The notes under the pieces: generated by a model
Told to the model about the DNA's origin: nothing
The model's database searches: none
What the model saw: only the letters and a program-made list of their open reading frames with translations
Assembly: GCA_015661865.1 (NCBI GenBank)
Contig: DQVG01000060.1
Span: 1-9,691 of the forward strand
Source of the DNA: Desulfurobacteriaceae bacterium
Lineage (GTDB): Bacteria; Aquificota; Aquificia; Desulfurobacteriales; DQVG01
Length of the DNA: 9,691 bases
Direction: 5' to 3'
Shown here: piece after piece, positions 7,356-9,691 of the stretch
Position numbering within the stretch: the stretch's first letter is position 1
Layout of the letters: every line of letters begins with the position of its first letter
Program-made: the position numbers and the translations under genes

Positions 7356-8492
7356 TTATTTTAAGACTTTAAGAGGATCTAAAGAATAATATTTTCTTTT
7401 TTTCTTTTTCAAAATATAGAAAAATACTCCACTTGTTTTAAAAAGGGGAGAAGAACCAGCATATCCGATAACATCACCTTTTTCAACTATATCCCCTTTT
7501 TTAACAGCTACCTTAGAAAGCATAGCGTATACGCTAACAAAACCTTTTGGATGCTTTATTATTACTATATTATTTAAACTTTTTGCAAATTTATTATTTG
7601 GACCTGCAAAAAGAACTTTTCCAATTTCTACAGCCTTTACAGGAGTTCCTTTTGGAGCTCGGAATATAACCGAGTTATTAAAGCCACTTTTTTTGGGAGC
7701 AGTATCAATGCACCCATCTACAGGCCAAATAAAGTTTAAAGGCCGGTTTATAACAAGTTCACCTAGGCGATTAACCTTATAAGTAGGTATTTTTAAAACT
7801 TGGCCTACTTTTAGATAATTACTTTTTAAATTATTTAATTTTTTTATAGTAGAAACCTTTACATTGAATTTCTTAGCTATTTTCCATAAACTATCTCCTT
7901 TTTTTACTTTATAAAGAATAATAAACTTCCTTTTTTTAGATGCACTTTTTATTTCAGGTTTTTTTACGATAATCTTACAAATTTTCTTTTTTATAATAAG
8001 CTTTTGACCAACTTTTAAAATATTTGATTTTAAATTATTTTCTCTTTTTATACTTGAAACAGATACTCCATATTTTTTAGCTATCTTCCATAAGGACTCC
8101 CCTCTTTTTACAACATGAACATAAGTTTTTTGAGTGCAAACTTTTTCTTTTTTATAAGTTGGTTTTAACTTTCCTCTTTCACTTAATTTCACAAGAAGAT
8201 TTAAATCTATTTTATTGTCCTTATTTTTATAAGGATCAAAAGCTTCCCAACAAATTTTTTTATATATAATAAGTTTTTGACCGGGTTTTAAACGATAGCT
8301 TTTTAACTTATTCCATTTCTTTATAGCTTTTGCACTAGTTTTAAATTTCTTTGCTATTTTCCAAATGCTGTCTCCAGGCTTTACATAGTAAATATATTCT
8401 TTATACGCGCATACTTTTTTTGCAAAAGATAGATTTATAAAAAAAACTAAGCTTAAAAAAGTAAAAGTTAAAAACTTAAAAATATATTTCAT
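7356..8492 (-). CDS. Secreted protein with three LysM domains and a degenerate LytM/M23 domain (amidase-activator-like)
   Basis: The 378-residue protein has a signal peptide (probable cleavage after SFA at 24). Three LysM peptidoglycan-binding repeats lie at about 33-76, 123-167 and 192-236, each with the G(D/E)S-(I/L)-WKIAKK core. The C-terminal region, about 254-378, has the LytM/M23 fold signature (FIWPVDG, APKGTPVKA, VSVYAMLSK, VEKGDVIGYAG). All metal and catalytic positions are changed: the first His and Asp are N272 and I276, the HxH-region His is M324, and the last His is F357. It therefore cannot be a zinc endopeptidase and resembles NlpD/EnvC proteins that activate cell-wall amidases during division. 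A lipobox is absent, so it is probably soluble periplasmic. Cys28/Cys81 and Cys119/Cys172 bracket the first two LysM domains. The gene starts seven bases after the cdsA stop, with GGGAG (8504-8508) inside the cdsA end, indicating cotranscription. Confidence 0.88.
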   Translation of the reverse strand: MKYIFKFLTFTFLSLVFFINLSFAKKVCAYKEYIYYVKPGDSIWKIAKKFKTSAKAIKKWNKLKSYRLKPGQKLIIYKKICWEAFDPYKNKDNKIDLNLLVKLSERGKLKPTYKKEKVCTQKTYVHVVKRGESLWKIAKKYGVSVSSIKRENNLKSNILKVGQKLIIKKKICKIIVKKPEIKSASKKRKFIILYKVKKGDSLWKIAKKFNVKVSTIKKLNNLKSNYLKVGQVLKIPTYKVNRLGELVINRPLNFIWPVDGCIDTAPKKSGFNNSVIFRAPKGTPVKAVEIGKVLFAGPNNKFAKSLNNIVIIKHPKGFVSVYAMLSKVAVKKGDIVEKGDVIGYAGSSPLFKTSGVFFYILKKKKRKYYSLDPLKVLK

Positions 8493-8499
8493 TTTTTAT

Positions 8500-9306
8500 T
8501 TAACTCCCGGGTAGTATTTGAAATAAAATATAAATAAAAACCGAAGCAAATAGTAAGCTATCTAATCTATCTAAAATTCCCCCATGGCCATAAACTAAAT
8601 TTGAAAAATCCTTTATATTATAAATTCTTTTTATATAACTACTAAATAAATCTCCAATCTGAGCAAGGAAACTTAAAATTAAACTAAGAGTAAATATTTT
8701 CAAGAAAGAAGCTATATTTAAATCAATATAAGTAAATGATTCACTTTTAAATAAAATAAAAAATATATAACTTGAAATTAAACTTCCTATAAAAACTCCT
8801 CCTAAAGTACCTTCTATAGTTTTTTTTGGGCTAATAAGAGTAAATCTTTTTTTTCCAAATTTAGTACCTATAAAATAGGCAAATGTATCCGTGGTCCAAA
8901 CAATAGAAAGTAAATAGATAAGCTCTTTAATATTTAATTTTAAAAAAGTACTTAAGAAATATAAATATAAGGAAATTAAAATGGTTATTAAAAAAGTATC
9001 TTTATCTAAAATATTTTTATAAATTAAAATACAAAAATTTATAGTTAAAAGAAATATAAAAATAAGTCCTAAATTAATAGAGCTTAAGTTTAATAAATTT
9101 AATAAAAAGAAAAAAAGGAGATTGAAAAAATAAAAATATATTTTTATATCTTTGAATTCTAAAAACTGAAGAAGCTCGTATAAAATACCTATACAAAGAG
9201 GTAAAGAAAGTAAAAGTTTTATTTTATAGCTAAAAGAAAAGAATATAAAAACTAAAAAATAAAAAAATACTAATATAGAACCTATAAGTCTTTTTTTAAA
9301 GCTCAT
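8500..9306 (-). CDS. cdsA: Phosphatidate cytidylyltransferase (CDP-diglyceride synthase)
   Basis: The 268-residue, very hydrophobic protein has about seven or eight predicted membrane helices. It transfers CMP from CTP to phosphatidate to give CDP-diacylglycerol, the precursor of bacterial phospholipids, in the inner membrane. The family motifs are clear: a helix with TDTFAYFIG leading to KKRFTLISPKKTIEGTLGG, and the C-terminal signature SYIKRIYNIKDFSN, continuing to GHGGILDRLDS, with the two Asp that bind metal. The residue before GHGG is Tyr where Pro is usual. A weak AGGAA (9315-9319) lies eight bases before the ATG. The gene begins 28 bases after the unidentified upstream gene and ends seven bases before the LysM gene. 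The frequent partners uppS and dxr are not adjacent. Confidence 0.93.
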   Translation of the reverse strand: MSFKKRLIGSILVFFYFLVFIFFSFSYKIKLLLSLPLCIGILYELLQFLEFKDIKIYFYFFNLLFFFLLNLLNLSSINLGLIFIFLLTINFCILIYKNILDKDTFLITILISLYLYFLSTFLKLNIKELIYLLSIVWTTDTFAYFIGTKFGKKRFTLISPKKTIEGTLGGVFIGSLISSYIFFILFKSESFTYIDLNIASFLKIFTLSLILSFLAQIGDLFSSYIKRIYNIKDFSNLVYGHGGILDRLDSLLFASVFIYILFQILPGS

Positions 9307-9334
9307 ACTAATAATTCCTATACTTTAAAGGTAT

Positions 9335-9691
9335 TTACTTTTTCCTTTCAAAGAAAATTTCTATATTTTTGCCTTGAGTATCTTTTAAGGAGTCTAAGAA
9401 GGATATAAGAAGGTTATAAAATAAATTTTCTACAAAAGGCTTTAAATTAACTTCTTTTAAATCTACAAAAACTTTAATTTTATAATTTTTAAGGTTTTCA
9501 TCTAAAAACTTATAAATTAAGGGAATATCCTTAAAGAAAAATACTGGAGTTTTTGGGAAATAATCTTTTAATTTTTCTAAAAGTTCTTGTTTAGCATTTT
9601 CATTTAAAAAGTTTTCATTTATTACAAAACAAAGTCTATTTTTTATTTCAAAATTTATATCTGATAGTTCCTTTACTATTTCTATTTTAGG
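9335..9691 (-). CDS. C-terminal 118 residues of an unidentified protein (5' end outside window)
   Basis: The frame is open from the right edge to TAA at 9335-9337, 28 bases before cdsA, so it is probably the upstream gene of the same operon. The fragment contains NRLCFVINENFLNENAKQEL, then LLEKLKDYFPKTPVFFFKDI, and ends NIEIFFERKK. The pattern of a hydrophobic beta strand with Asn, a helix and then a second strand is loosely like the C-terminal part of ParA/MinD-type P-loop ATPases, but the nucleotide-binding motifs would lie outside the window and the resemblance is weak. I do not assign a function. Confidence 0.7.
   Translation of the reverse strand, partial: PKIEIVKELSDINFEIKNRLCFVINENFLNENAKQELLEKLKDYFPKTPVFFFKDIPLIYKFLDENLKNYKIKVFVDLKEVNLKPFVENLFYNLLISFLDSLKDTQGKNIEIFFERKK

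Noticed and set aside
1..9691. CRISPR array, tRNA or rRNA genes
   Set aside because: No regularly spaced direct repeats and no tRNA- or rRNA-like conserved stretches were seen on either strand.

Overview
The window is AT-rich (by eye roughly 30% GC) bacterial DNA. Its proteins are rich in Lys, Ile, Phe and Glu. Reverse gyrase, an enzyme essentially confined to hyperthermophiles and extreme thermophiles, points to a thermophile. Sec signal peptides, an HtrA/Deg periplasmic protease and a LysM/LytM envelope protein point to a two-membraned bacterium. A low-GC Thermodesulfobacteria-like or Aquificota-like organism would fit, but that placement is inference. The many Cys residues in serine hydroxymethyltransferase would suit an anaerobe.

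Layout. (1) 1-3245, minus: the 5' part of a reverse gyrase gene, which runs off the left edge. From codon 757 (position 977) leftwards the frame is no longer reverse gyrase but an intein with a LAGLIDADG-type domain, inserted inside the Toprim metal-binding motif. At least 325 intein residues are visible and its C-terminus lies outside the window. (2) 3246-4465: a decayed stretch. It holds a small membrane-protein gene broken by one extra base, a 58-residue small ORF with a good ribosome binding site, and a roughly 450-bp insertion-sequence remnant with imperfect terminal repeats and a stop-riddled transposase start. (3) 4466-5881, plus: a secreted Deg/HtrA serine protease with two PDZ domains, closed by a strong G6/C6 hairpin terminator. 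(4) 5939-9691, minus: glyA, a LysM/LytM protein, cdsA and the 3' end of an unidentified gene. The last three are closely spaced and look like an operon; glyA has a 145-bp leader and may have its own promoter.

How the genes fit together. Reverse gyrase introduces positive supercoils for life at high temperature. Deg protease handles misfolded envelope proteins. The LysM/LytM protein binds peptidoglycan, and because its peptidase site is gone it is probably an amidase activator or structural protein (NlpD/EnvC-like). CdsA makes CDP-diacylglycerol for phospholipids, and GlyA makes glycine and one-carbon units. No dedicated defence or metabolic island is visible. The most notable feature is the intein at the catalytic heart of reverse gyrase, with a homing-endonuclease domain that appears to have lost one catalytic acid.
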